Made by a program: the position numbers and the translations under genes
Shown: positions 27,890-37,450 of the stretch, piece after piece
How positions within the stretch are numbered: position 1 is the first letter of the stretch
Layout of the letters: every line of letters starts with the position of its first letter
Source: Melioribacteraceae bacterium
GTDB taxonomy: Bacteria > Bacteroidota > Ignavibacteria > Ignavibacteriales > Melioribacteraceae
Length of the DNA: 64,000 nucleotides
Reading direction: 5' to 3'
Assembly (NCBI GenBank): GCA_023230485.1
Contig: JALNXG010000001.1
Coordinates: forward strand, 1 to 64,000
Notes under the pieces: model-generated
Told to the model about the DNA's origin: nothing
Seen by the model: the letters and a program-made list of their open reading frames with translations, nothing else
The model's database searches: none

Positions 27890-30238
27890 ATGAAAAATAT
27901 ACAATACTTTTTTTTGATTTTATTTGTTTTTTTCTTTGCATCAGTATCTCAATTGAGTGCACAAGATAATTTAGCAGAACCTACTTTAGCAATATATAAT
28001 ATATGTGATCTTCAGGTACCTTTCCAGAATAATATTGTATTACCTACTTTTGAAATGCAAAATCGACCCCGCTATAATCTTGCAGGAGAATGGAAAAAGG
28101 AACGGGTTCCAAGACCGTGGCCCGATGAAGCTACCACCGCAGCTACTTTCCTTAAAAGAGATGCCGATGGCATCGCTCAAATTGAGGCAAATTCAGGCAA
28201 TAGATATAAACTAGGTTATGATGATTCCAATTGGGAAACTAAAAATATTCCTTTCCCCGAAAATAAATTTAATGAATATCCTATCAGACCCGATTTCTAT
28301 GAAGACCTTGTGTGGTATAGAAAATCATTTATTGTAAACGATCCAACATTAGCAAATCATCAAGTTTATCTTAAGTTCCTTTCTGTCAATTATATGGCGG
28401 ATGTATGGGTCAATGGCATTTGGGTCGGCTATCATGAAGGTGGTTACACACCATTTGCATTTGATGTTACACAATATCTTAATAAATCAGGTAATAATGT
28501 GATAGCAGTAAGAGTTGATAATCCATCATGGGGAAGCACTAAATACTCTATCCCGAATACGAGATCTGATTGGTATAATTATACTGGTATTATCCATGAT
28601 GTTTACTTAGAGTTTGTCAATCCCGTTTTTATATCTCGTACTGATATTACTCCTTTAAACATAAATGGTGAAATACTCGCAAAAGTTGTAGTTTCAAATC
28701 GGAAATTGATGTCCACTGATATTACAGCTTCAATACAGATTTACAATATTGAATTTAATGAATCGAATATTGGTCGAGAAGATATTTGGAATTTTTTGGA
28801 CAGTGAAGCAGAAGTAACGGGGAATAAAGAATTTACTTCATACATGGATTTTGGTACAACTTATGCAGGTGAAACAAAATTAAAAATCGAAGATCCTCGG
28901 CTTTGGACTCATAAAAACCCTAATCTTTATGTAATGAAAGTAACTCTCTTTGAAGCCGGAGTTAAAACAGATGAATATTATACGCAATTTGGAATTAGAA
29001 CAGTAAAAACTGTTGGAGCGAAATTTCTTTTTAATGATCGGTTAATGTACTTACCCGGAGTTGCTCGCCATGAAGATCATCCCGATTATGGAAGAAGCGT
29101 TCCAAGAGAACAAATCCTTGAAGATATGAAAATAGTGAAATCCCTAAATACAAAACTATTACGAACTGCTCATTATCCAAATCATTATTATACTTATTTA
29201 ATAGCTGATCGATTAGGAATTTCCACAAAAGAAGAAATACCGGTTTTCTGGTTCAATGATTCTGAATCTTGGCGCATACAAAATGATGTTAGACAAATTC
29301 ATAAACAGATGTTCCGCGAAATGGTTTATAAAGATTATAATCGACCTTCTGTGATAATCTGGAGCTTATCAAATGAATGCAAAGATATCCCAGGAAGATT
29401 AGCTTATAATGAAATGATGATGAAAGACCATGCAGATAACTATGAGGATGGAAGACTTGTTACACAATCCGCGGCGGCGGATTCTCCAGGTGCTGCTGAC
29501 CCGACTATTGCACCATTAGATTTAGCATCATGGACAATCTATTTCGGGATATTTTATGGAAAGGGAGGTGCGTATTATGGACCTACATTCACTTTTCTAC
29601 GTAATGCAATGACATCATTCCCAAATAAACCTATTCTTTGCACTGAATACGGATATTGGTCAAGCGAGAATGGTTCAACATCTGACATACAAAATACTGT
29701 TTTTAATGATATGATGAATGTATTTAAGATTTTCGCCCTTACTAATGCAGATGGTTCAGAGAACAAAGCTTTTGGTTCGCTATTGTCGGCTGTTTGGTGG
29801 ACTGTATTTGATTGGTATAGAATGGATAACGCGGGAGGATTCCAAAGTATGGGTCTTTACTCAATGCAGCGAAAATCAAAACCTGTTGCTAATTCACTTT
29901 CAGCGGCATATTATCCCTATTATAGTCAAGATGGTATTTTGGTTGATGTAGATAAAGAGAATAAAGCGATCCCGATTGAATACAATTTAGAACAAAATTT
30001 CCCGAATCCTTTTAATCCTACGACTAATATTAAATATAATTTGCCTAAAGCCGGATTAGTGAAAATAGAAGTTTTTGATATACTTGGTAATAAGATTAAT
30101 ACTCTTATTAATTCTTATCAAGATATCGGTTCTCATCAAATTGAGTTCAAGGGCGGAAACATCTCAAGTGGTGTATATTTTTATGTTTTAAGTGTTAATG
30201 GGAATTCACTTACTAAGAAAATGATGTTATTAAAATAA
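27890..30238 (+). CDS. GH2-family glycoside hydrolase with T9SS sorting domain
   Basis: Signal peptide (1-25), then the GH2 sugar-binding jelly roll ('YEDLVWYRKSFIV', 'VWVNGIWVGYHEGGYTPFAFDVT'), an Ig-like domain and a TIM barrel. Candidate catalytic residues are E496 (acid/base, 'WSLSNEC') and E586 (nucleophile, 'ILCTEYGYW'). A T9SS type A domain begins at about residue 692 ('LEQNFPNPFNPTTN'). GH2 enzymes act on beta-galactosides, beta-glucuronides or beta-mannosides; this sequence does not decide which. Here it opens the glucan locus and is exported. The ribosome site GAGGG precedes the ATG. Confidence 0.9.
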   Translation: MKNIQYFFLILFVFFFASVSQLSAQDNLAEPTLAIYNICDLQVPFQNNIVLPTFEMQNRPRYNLAGEWKKERVPRPWPDEATTAATFLKRDADGIAQIEANSGNRYKLGYDDSNWETKNIPFPENKFNEYPIRPDFYEDLVWYRKSFIVNDPTLANHQVYLKFLSVNYMADVWVNGIWVGYHEGGYTPFAFDVTQYLNKSGNNVIAVRVDNPSWGSTKYSIPNTRSDWYNYTGIIHDVYLEFVNPVFISRTDITPLNINGEILAKVVVSNRKLMSTDITASIQIYNIEFNESNIGREDIWNFLDSEAEVTGNKEFTSYMDFGTTYAGETKLKIEDPRLWTHKNPNLYVMKVTLFEAGVKTDEYYTQFGIRTVKTVGAKFLFNDRLMYLPGVARHEDHPDYGRSVPREQILEDMKIVKSLNTKLLRTAHYPNHYYTYLIADRLGISTKEEIPVFWFNDSESWRIQNDVRQIHKQMFREMVYKDYNRPSVIIWSLSNECKDIPGRLAYNEMMMKDHADNYEDGRLVTQSAAADSPGAADPTIAPLDLASWTIYFGIFYGKGGAYYGPTFTFLRNAMTSFPNKPILCTEYGYWSSENGSTSDIQNTVFNDMMNVFKIFALTNADGSENKAFGSLLSAVWWTVFDWYRMDNAGGFQSMGLYSMQRKSKPVANSLSAAYYPYYSQDGILVDVDKENKAIPIEYNLEQNFPNPFNPTTNIKYNLPKAGLVKIEVFDILGNKINTLINSYQDIGSHQIEFKGGNISSGVYFYVLSVNGNSLTKKMMLLK

Positions 30239-30351
30239 TAACGAGGCAATTATTAATTTAATAATAATTGAAAAAGCTAAAATAAAAAAACAGCTAAAAT
30301 GGGCTGAATTATGTTAATATTGTTGGTACTAAAATTGTGTGTCATTAGTAT

Positions 30352-31950
30352 ATGCCAGAATCATTTACTTTATTAGACAGCTTAATTATTTTACTATATC
30401 TTGCAATAGTTATATTGATTAGTTTTTATAACAGCAAGAAAAAGGACCCGACTGTGGAGAGCTATTTTTTAGCTCGGCGCGATTTGGGGTGGTTTGCAAT
30501 TGGTATTTCGTTATTCGCTACCAATATCTCAAGCGAACACTTTATTGGTCTAGCCGGCTCGGGAGCTTCCCGCGGTCTTGTAGTTGGTCATTTTGAATTA
30601 TTTGCTATCTTCTTTTTGATTATACTTGGCTGGTTTTTAGCCCCAATCTATCGAAATTCAAATCTATTTACTTTCCCTGAATTTATAGGAAAGCTTTTTG
30701 ATCAAAGAACGAGAAGACTTTTCGGTTCTCTTTCAATTTTTACCTATCTAGTTACTAAAATACTTGTAACTTTATTCGCAAGCGGTATCTTATTTAATAA
30801 AATATTTGGTTGGAGCATATTCGTCTCTGCCGTTGTAATTGTTTTGATAACTGGAATTTATACGTTAGTAGGTGGATTTGATACAGTAATCAGGACACAA
30901 ATTTTTCAAGGTATCTTGTTATTGGTTGGAGGAGGATTAACTGTATATTTTGGTTTAAATGAAGTTGGTGGTATCACAGCATTAAAAGCAAAATTACCCG
31001 CTGATTTTTTTGTTATGTTTAAGGATATAAGCGATCCTGATTTTCCATGGACAGGTATTATTTTTGGTGCTCCGATAATTGCATTTTGGTATTGGTGCGC
31101 GGATCATTATATGCTTCAGAGAATCTTTGGTGCAAGATCACTTAATGATGCTCGAAATGGAACTTTCCTTGCCGCATTCCTAAAACTCTTTCCTATGGTT
31201 ATTTTTGTATTACCCGGATTAATTGCTGTCGCACTATTCCCTGAAATTAGAGGTGATGAAGCATACCCTCAATTGATAGCAAGCGGCATCCTGCCGATTG
31301 GTATCAAAGGTTTAGTTGTATCAGGTGTTCTCGCCGCTATTATGTCATCGCTATCCGCATCTTTTAATTCTATCTCTGCTATATATACAATCGATTTTTA
31401 TAGAGTAAAAAATCCGGATGCTTCAGATAGAACCTTAGTTCTCGTGGGAAGAATGACTACTATTTTTGTCGTAGTTGTAGTAATTACTTTAATACCTTTT
31501 GTTAGATTGATTAGTTCACAATTATTTATTTTCCTTCAAAGCACTCAAGCTTATGTAAGTGCGCCAATTACTGCTGTTTTAGTTTTTGGATTTCTATTAA
31601 AAGAGATTAATGCTAAGAGTGCCTTTGCTTCAATTATTATCGGAGAAATTGTAGGACTTTCTCGATTTTTATTAGAAGTAGTAAATCAATATTCAGTTTT
31701 GGATAACAAATTTTTAGTTTCGATTTTACAAATTAACTATCTGCATTTTACAATATTCCTTTTTATCGGTACTGCGGGGATATTGTTATTTCTTAATTAT
31801 ATAGTTCGATATGGAGAAAATGTTAATTTGAAAAATTATTTAAATATTCTTGAAGCAGGTGCAGGCAATTCGTCAACTGTAAAAATGAATTTATTATATT
31901 CAGGTCTATTGCTGATTTTAACGATCGGTTTATGGACAGTATTAATGTAA
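30352..31950 (+). CDS. Sodium:sugar symporter (SSS/SGLT family)
   Basis: The 532-residue protein has about 13-14 transmembrane helices, with SGLT-like phrases 'SYFLARRDLGWFAIGISLFATNISSEHFIGLAGSG' (shown here in part as 'SLFATNISSEHFIGLAG'), 'GGFDTVIRTQIFQG' and 'FWYWCADHYMLQR'. The last is the sugar transporter signature of SGLT-type members. It should couple sodium entry to import of a mono- or small oligosaccharide across the inner membrane. It follows the GH2 gene by 113 bp; a weak or absent ribosome site precedes its ATG. Confidence 0.9.
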   Translation: MPESFTLLDSLIILLYLAIVILISFYNSKKKDPTVESYFLARRDLGWFAIGISLFATNISSEHFIGLAGSGASRGLVVGHFELFAIFFLIILGWFLAPIYRNSNLFTFPEFIGKLFDQRTRRLFGSLSIFTYLVTKILVTLFASGILFNKIFGWSIFVSAVVIVLITGIYTLVGGFDTVIRTQIFQGILLLVGGGLTVYFGLNEVGGITALKAKLPADFFVMFKDISDPDFPWTGIIFGAPIIAFWYWCADHYMLQRIFGARSLNDARNGTFLAAFLKLFPMVIFVLPGLIAVALFPEIRGDEAYPQLIASGILPIGIKGLVVSGVLAAIMSSLSASFNSISAIYTIDFYRVKNPDASDRTLVLVGRMTTIFVVVVVITLIPFVRLISSQLFIFLQSTQAYVSAPITAVLVFGFLLKEINAKSAFASIIIGEIVGLSRFLLEVVNQYSVLDNKFLVSILQINYLHFTIFLFIGTAGILLFLNYIVRYGENVNLKNYLNILEAGAGNSSTVKMNLLYSGLLLILTIGLWTVLM

Positions 31951-32007
31951 CAAAATCAATAGTTCAACAAATTAATTGTAGTTATTAACAAACAAAGGAG
32001 AGGCACA

Positions 32008-34647
32008 ATGAAAAAGATGTATTTACTTTTTCTATTCCTGTTTTTAGCAGGAACAACTCAGGCTCAATGGGTTTTCGAGTCATTGGATCATTCTGTAGAA
32101 TCAGGATTCTGGTCACCTACGGAATTTTATAGCACAGGTGGTGATCTATCTAAAATGGATTTATCAGACTCACCTGACGGTAAAATCGGCGGTGCATTAA
32201 AAATCGATTATACTGTCGTTGCTACGGAAGGTTGGGGTGGATATACTGTAAGAGCTACACCAAATCCATTGCCAAAATATTATGATTTTTCTGCAGCTAA
32301 AGAATTACGTTTTTGGTATAAAGTTAATATACCGGCTGTAAAAACAAGTGATGGACAAACATTTTTTGAATTTAAAATGGGTGATGTTGATGAACAAGGT
32401 AAAAGAGACCTTTGGTTTCATCAAGCTGCTTTAGATTTGACAGATGCGTCAGGCGAATGGAAAGAAGTAATAATTCCATTGGTTTATAATTCTGATAAAA
32501 CTCTTGGAATAGCACTTCAAGACGGACAAGGCGATCAAGAACTTCAGTTGGATAAAATCAAGACTTTTGAATTAGCTTTGACTTATATATTGCCTGGTAA
32601 TAACACTAATCCACCGACTGCTTCGGGATCATTTTCAATTGATAATCTACAAATAGTTGGAAACGCTTATGAACCAATTTTTACATTTGATAACTCAGCA
32701 TCAAAGTGGAATGTAGATTGGATGGATTGGGCAGGTGCTGATAAAGGTGCTATCGCTGTATCTGACGAATCAACAGACAAAGCAGAAGGCGAAGGTTCTT
32801 TAAAGATCGATTATACCTTAAGTGCTCCTTATGATTGGGGTGGTTTCCTTTCAATCGATCAAGATGTTGCAAAACCAGAAAAATTTGAAGAAAGAACAGG
32901 ACTTACCTTCTATGTAAAAAATGTAACACCAATAGCTGCTGATTCAGGAAGAGCATTCATCAGATTCTTTATTATGGAAAATAGCAGTGGTGCAGGCGAA
33001 GAATGGATTATTGATGCAGGTCTTGATTTAAGCCAGCCATTTGATTGGACGAGAGTCTTATTGCCATTCATCGAAAAACCGATGGGTGCAAGCGATCGTT
33101 TCCCACCAAAAGATGGTTTTGCTTCAAAGAATAATGCTGGCAATAAACTTCTTGACCCAGCTTCAATCACAAAAATTAGAATTGAAATTTTCGGAAGAGG
33201 CACTGCTGATGGATACGCTGCTCCTTTAAAAGGAACAGGTACAGTTTTATTCGATGTAGTTCAGCAAACCGGATTTAAGATTTTTGATTTAGAAGCTCCA
33301 GAAGTTCCAGGTGGTTTTGCAGTTATACCAGGCAATTTCACTAACCTAATTACATGGCAGGATGCAACAAATGAAGGTGCTTCAGAAAGATATAACATCT
33401 ATTATAGCAAAAATCCGTTTACAAGTATTGATGCTCCAGGTGTCGTTGCTCTTAAAAAAGGGATCGAAGAAAATACTTTAATTTATGATCACTTATTAAA
33501 TGCTCCTAAAATTAATAGACAAGAAACGTATTATTATGCAATAAATGCTGTAGATAAAGCCGGCAACGTTGGTGCATTTGCATTCTCTGATGCTATTACA
33601 AATACAGCAAAAGGAATCCCAACTATTTCTTTAAGTTCACCAAATTTTGCAGCAGATGGAGACTTGAAAGAATGGGCAGGAATTACTCCATTTAGATTAT
33701 TCATGTCCGATGCTTCCGCATTCTTATCTCCTAACTTCAAAGTTGATAATGATGCAGATTTATCAGCAGAAGCTTATATCGCAATGGATGAACAGTATTT
33801 ATATGCAGCATTTGATGTTAATGATGATATTGTTGCTCCTGACGAAAATGAAAGGGATTATAAAGAGGCATCTTATGCACTTGATTCTCCTGATTTATTA
33901 TTTGGTCTTTACGATCTGAACACAAATTCTCCTCACCAGGTTTATAAAAGAGGTACTAGTTCAGATCAATTTATTAGATTTAACAAATTGCGTATGAGAA
34001 ATGATCACAGTTCAGCTGTTGCAGATACATTAATGGTTGCTGGTACTGAAAATTATTATTGGGGTGAAAAATTCACCGGTGGTTATACTGTTGAAGCAAG
34101 AATTCCTTGGACAGTATTAGAAACAAAAAGAAACAATCTAACTACTGCAAATAGAGATACTATCTATGTTCATCCTGGTTGGAAGATTCCTTTTGAAATT
34201 ACTTTAAATGACAATGATGGTAGAATTTCACCAGATTATGTCGGTGGTGATAATAGAGTAGGTATGCTTCACTGGTCTCCTTACGATAGAGGTGCAGGTT
34301 GGAATAATCCTTCATTATGGATGTATACATGGATAGGTGATACTGATGAAGTAAATACAGACGTTGAGGATAATCAGTTGCCTGAGACATATTCATTAGC
34401 TCAGAACTTCCCGAATCCATTCAACCCTACAACTCAGATTAAATACAATCTTGCAAAAGCAGGTATGGTATCTTTAAAAATATTTGACGTTTTAGGTCGT
34501 GAAGTTTCTCAATTAGTAAGTCAATACCAAGAAAAAGGAAGTTATACAATTAATTTCAACGCTTCCCAATTAGCAACAGGTATGTACATTTACAAATTAG
34601 AAAGCGGTTCATTCACAAGTATTAAAAAGATGATGTTAGTAAAGTAG
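32008..34647 (+). CDS. Secreted multi-CBM glycan-binding protein without catalytic domain, T9SS-sorted
   Basis: Signal peptide (1-20, 'GTTQAQ'), then two related jelly-roll modules at about 20-225 and 227-425, resembling CIA30/CBM11-like folds ('GGALKIDYTV' and 'GEGSLKIDYTL' with 'WGGY' and 'WGGF'). A fibronectin-III-like domain follows (about 428-530), then a CBM9-type domain at about 540-785 ('ADGDLKEWAG', 'YLYAAFDVNDD', 'YTVEARIPW'), and a T9SS domain from about 790 ('LAQNFPNPFNPTTQ'). No catalytic pair is evident. It probably binds glycan at the cell surface. A strong ribosome site (AAGGAGAGG) and a strong terminator frame the gene, suggesting high expression. Confidence 0.85.
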   Translation: MKKMYLLFLFLFLAGTTQAQWVFESLDHSVESGFWSPTEFYSTGGDLSKMDLSDSPDGKIGGALKIDYTVVATEGWGGYTVRATPNPLPKYYDFSAAKELRFWYKVNIPAVKTSDGQTFFEFKMGDVDEQGKRDLWFHQAALDLTDASGEWKEVIIPLVYNSDKTLGIALQDGQGDQELQLDKIKTFELALTYILPGNNTNPPTASGSFSIDNLQIVGNAYEPIFTFDNSASKWNVDWMDWAGADKGAIAVSDESTDKAEGEGSLKIDYTLSAPYDWGGFLSIDQDVAKPEKFEERTGLTFYVKNVTPIAADSGRAFIRFFIMENSSGAGEEWIIDAGLDLSQPFDWTRVLLPFIEKPMGASDRFPPKDGFASKNNAGNKLLDPASITKIRIEIFGRGTADGYAAPLKGTGTVLFDVVQQTGFKIFDLEAPEVPGGFAVIPGNFTNLITWQDATNEGASERYNIYYSKNPFTSIDAPGVVALKKGIEENTLIYDHLLNAPKINRQETYYYAINAVDKAGNVGAFAFSDAITNTAKGIPTISLSSPNFAADGDLKEWAGITPFRLFMSDASAFLSPNFKVDNDADLSAEAYIAMDEQYLYAAFDVNDDIVAPDENERDYKEASYALDSPDLLFGLYDLNTNSPHQVYKRGTSSDQFIRFNKLRMRNDHSSAVADTLMVAGTENYYWGEKFTGGYTVEARIPWTVLETKRNNLTTANRDTIYVHPGWKIPFEITLNDNDGRISPDYVGGDNRVGMLHWSPYDRGAGWNNPSLWMYTWIGDTDEVNTDVEDNQLPETYSLAQNFPNPFNPTTQIKYNLAKAGMVSLKIFDVLGREVSQLVSQYQEKGSYTINFNASQLATGMYIYKLESGSFTSIKKMMLVK

Positions 34648-34657
34648 AAGCTTATTT

Positions 34658-34694
34658 AGATGCAATCCCTCAAACAAGGGGTTGCATCTTTTTG
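34658..34694 (+). terminator. Rho-independent terminator after the CBM protein gene
   Basis: AGATGCAATCCC (34658-34669) pairs with GGGGTTGCATCT (starting at 34678), with one G-U-type allowance and a T run after it. It splits the locus into a first part and the TonB receptor transcript. Confidence 0.9.
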
Positions 34695-34756
34695 ATTTCA
34701 TAATCAGATGTTAAGATAAGATGGTATGAAATATTTTAATAAATGGAGGACACAAA

Positions 34757-37429
34757 TTGAGACGAATTATATTTGCACTTTGTGCAATAGTCTTATTTAG
34801 TACAGCAGTTTTTGCGGGCACTACCGGAAAAATTGCAGGTAGAATTATTGATGCTGAAACTAAAGAGCCTCTCTTTGGAGCAAATATAGTTCTGCAAGGA
34901 ACCAATTTCGGTGCAGCTACCGATTTTGAAGGAGAATATTATATTAATAATATTGCTCCGGGGTATTATACAGTTATTATCAGTTCCGTAGGGTATCACA
35001 AAGTTACAATTGAAAAAGTAATGGTAAGAATTGATCTTACTACAAGAATTGATGCTGAACTAACATCTACCGCAATTAATCTTGGGGAAGTTGTTATTCA
35101 AGCCAAGCAGCCGCTAATCACAAAAGATTTAACTTCATCTTCGGCAATTGTTTCGGCTGAAGATATTAAGATGATGCCTGTCGAAAACATCCATCAGGTT
35201 ATTAACTTGCAGGCGGGTGTTGTCGGTGGTCACTTTAGAGGTGGTCGTTCTAATGAAGTTGCTTATTTAATCGATGGTATTTCAGTTACTGACGTTTTTA
35301 ATGGCGGTATGTCCGTTGAAGTTGAAAACAATTCTATACGTCAAATGGAAGTAATCAGCGGTACTTTTAATGCAGAATATGGGCAGGCTATGTCCGGCAT
35401 CGTTAATATTGTTACTAAAGATGGTGGTTCTAAGTTTGAAGGTTCTGTTTCTGCTTATGTAGGAAGTTACCTTTCAAATCGTTCTGACTTTTTCCCTAAT
35501 TTAAATAAAATTAGTGCTGATGGACCAAAAGATGTTCAGTTTAATTTTGGTGGTCCTACAAAAGTGTTAGATAACCTCACCTTCTTTGTAACAGGGCGAT
35601 ATTACAAAGATGATGGATATTTATATGGTAAAAGAGTATTTAATACTTATGATGATCGACCAATATTTCCAAATCCACAAGACCCAACTTTCTATATAAA
35701 TAGAAATACAGGCGACGGTGAATATGTACCAATGAATCCGGGTGATAAGCTTTCTTTAAATGGAAAACTTAGCTATAGTTTGGAAAATTGGAGATTTAGT
35801 TATAGCATTTTCTGGGATGATAACTGGAATAAATCTTATAATCATGCTTATAGGCAGACTCCTGATGCTATTAAAAATCATTATAGAACAAATACAATAA
35901 ATAATATTCAGATATCATATTATCCCACGCAAAGCACATATACTACATTAAAAATATCGAATAATGTACATAAATATTGGGGATACTTATATGCTGATCC
36001 TTATGATTCACGTTATGTAGAGCCAAATCAAGGTACACCTATTACTGGTTATACTTATAATTCAGGCGGAAATGAATCTGATCGTTATTCAAGACATACG
36101 AATACATTATTAGCTCAATGGAATATTGAATCACAAGTTTCTAAAGAGCATAAAGTAAAACTTGGTGTTGAAGGTAGAATGCATGAACTATATAATCATA
36201 GCCGTTCAATCAGAAACTTGACCGAAGGTCAATTGGATTCATTAAATCAGCCAATATTTACTTTAGGATATAGTGCTGAAAATACTAAATATAACGGTAC
36301 TTATACACGTAGTCCTATCGAAATTTCTGCTTTTATTCAAGACAAGATGGAATACGATATAATGATTATTAATGCAGGTTTCAGATACGATTATTTTAGT
36401 GCTGAAACTGAATTGCCTGTTGATTTAAGAAACCCATTGAATAACCCAAATTTCCCAAATGCTAATGCAAAAAGAAGTTCCAACGGCGAATCTCAGTTTA
36501 GTCCTCGTCTTGGTGTTTCTTTCCCTATTTCTGATAAGGGAGCAATTCACTTTTCTTATGGGCACTTTTTCCAGATTCCTACTTTTGAAAACTTATACTC
36601 AAATTATGCTTATATAATTGATCAAACAACTTCATTATCTTCAATTGTTGGTAATCCTGAGCTTAAAGCGCAGAAAACTGTTAAGTACGAATTAGGTCTT
36701 CAGCAAGTTGTTTTTCCGAATGTTTCAGTTGATGTTACTCTCTATTATTCGGATATCAGAAATCTTCTCGGCATGGAAATCAAAAGTACTTATGAAGGTT
36801 TTATCTATGGCAGATATGTTAATAGAGATTATGGTAACGTAAAAGGATTAATTCTTACTTTAGATAAAAGATACTCTGATTTCTTCAGTGCAAAAGTTGA
36901 TTATACTTATCAAGTGGCTGCAGGTAATGCCTCTGACCCAATGACAGTATATAATAATAACGCATCAGATCCACCTGTGGAAGTAACCAAAAAAACTGTA
37001 CCTCTAAACTGGGATCAAAGCCATACAGTTAATTTATCTTTAACAGTTGGTGATCCAATGGATTGGACAGCAAGTATGGTTTTCTCGTATGGTTCAGGTA
37101 TGCCTTATTCAGAAGACCCACGCTATTCTCAAGGTGTAAGATTCGAAAATGGCGGAAGAAAACCTACTACAATGAACGTGGATTTAAGAGCAAATAAAAA
37201 TTTCAGAGTTTTTGGATTTAATGTAAGTGCTTTCTTGCTTGTATATAACTTATTCGATATTGCAAATGAATATGGTGTATATGGTTCAACAGGAAGAGCA
37301 ACAACAGATTTGAATACAAAATTTGCTTCCCCTGTTATTGGTCTTAATACAATTGATGAATTTGTAAAAAATCCTACATTATATTCTTCACCAAGAAGAA
37401 TCAGTGTCGGATTCAATGTAGGATTTTAA
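34757..37429 (+). CDS. TonB-dependent receptor with N-terminal carboxypeptidase-like regulatory domain
   Basis: Signal peptide (1-21), then a CarboxypepD_reg-like beta domain (about 22-110, 'GKIAGRIIDAETKEPLFGAN'), the plug (about 120-225, 'VAYLIDGISVTD', 'GTFNAEYGQAMSGIVNIVTK') and a 22-strand-type barrel ending in aromatic 'SVGFNVGF'. The 890-residue length is typical. It should import a ligand across the outer membrane using TonB energy; the context points to beta-gluco-oligosaccharides. The start codon is TTG, with an excellent ribosome site (GGAGGA). The unknown exported protein and the PorV-like protein follow at short spacing, so the three look cotranscribed. Confidence 0.92.
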   Translation: MRRIIFALCAIVLFSTAVFAGTTGKIAGRIIDAETKEPLFGANIVLQGTNFGAATDFEGEYYINNIAPGYYTVIISSVGYHKVTIEKVMVRIDLTTRIDAELTSTAINLGEVVIQAKQPLITKDLTSSSAIVSAEDIKMMPVENIHQVINLQAGVVGGHFRGGRSNEVAYLIDGISVTDVFNGGMSVEVENNSIRQMEVISGTFNAEYGQAMSGIVNIVTKDGGSKFEGSVSAYVGSYLSNRSDFFPNLNKISADGPKDVQFNFGGPTKVLDNLTFFVTGRYYKDDGYLYGKRVFNTYDDRPIFPNPQDPTFYINRNTGDGEYVPMNPGDKLSLNGKLSYSLENWRFSYSIFWDDNWNKSYNHAYRQTPDAIKNHYRTNTINNIQISYYPTQSTYTTLKISNNVHKYWGYLYADPYDSRYVEPNQGTPITGYTYNSGGNESDRYSRHTNTLLAQWNIESQVSKEHKVKLGVEGRMHELYNHSRSIRNLTEGQLDSLNQPIFTLGYSAENTKYNGTYTRSPIEISAFIQDKMEYDIMIINAGFRYDYFSAETELPVDLRNPLNNPNFPNANAKRSSNGESQFSPRLGVSFPISDKGAIHFSYGHFFQIPTFENLYSNYAYIIDQTTSLSSIVGNPELKAQKTVKYELGLQQVVFPNVSVDVTLYYSDIRNLLGMEIKSTYEGFIYGRYVNRDYGNVKGLILTLDKRYSDFFSAKVDYTYQVAAGNASDPMTVYNNNASDPPVEVTKKTVPLNWDQSHTVNLSLTVGDPMDWTASMVFSYGSGMPYSEDPRYSQGVRFENGGRKPTTMNVDLRANKNFRVFGFNVSAFLLVYNLFDIANEYGVYGSTGRATTDLNTKFASPVIGLNTIDEFVKNPTLYSSPRRISVGFNVGF

Positions 37430-37450
37430 TACATGAAAATGGAGTTTATA

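Noticed and set aside
30323..30340. Possible sigma-54 (-24/-12) promoter before the SSS symporter gene, TTGGTACTAAAATTGTGT
   Set aside because: GG and a G are at the right spacing but the -12 element is GT rather than GC, the -24 box has mismatches, and it is only about 12 bp from the ATG. Other gaps in the locus gave nothing better.
34757..37429. SusC-type receptor with SusD partner
   Set aside because: The receptor has the N-terminal regulatory domain common to many TonB receptors, but no helical SusD-like protein follows it.
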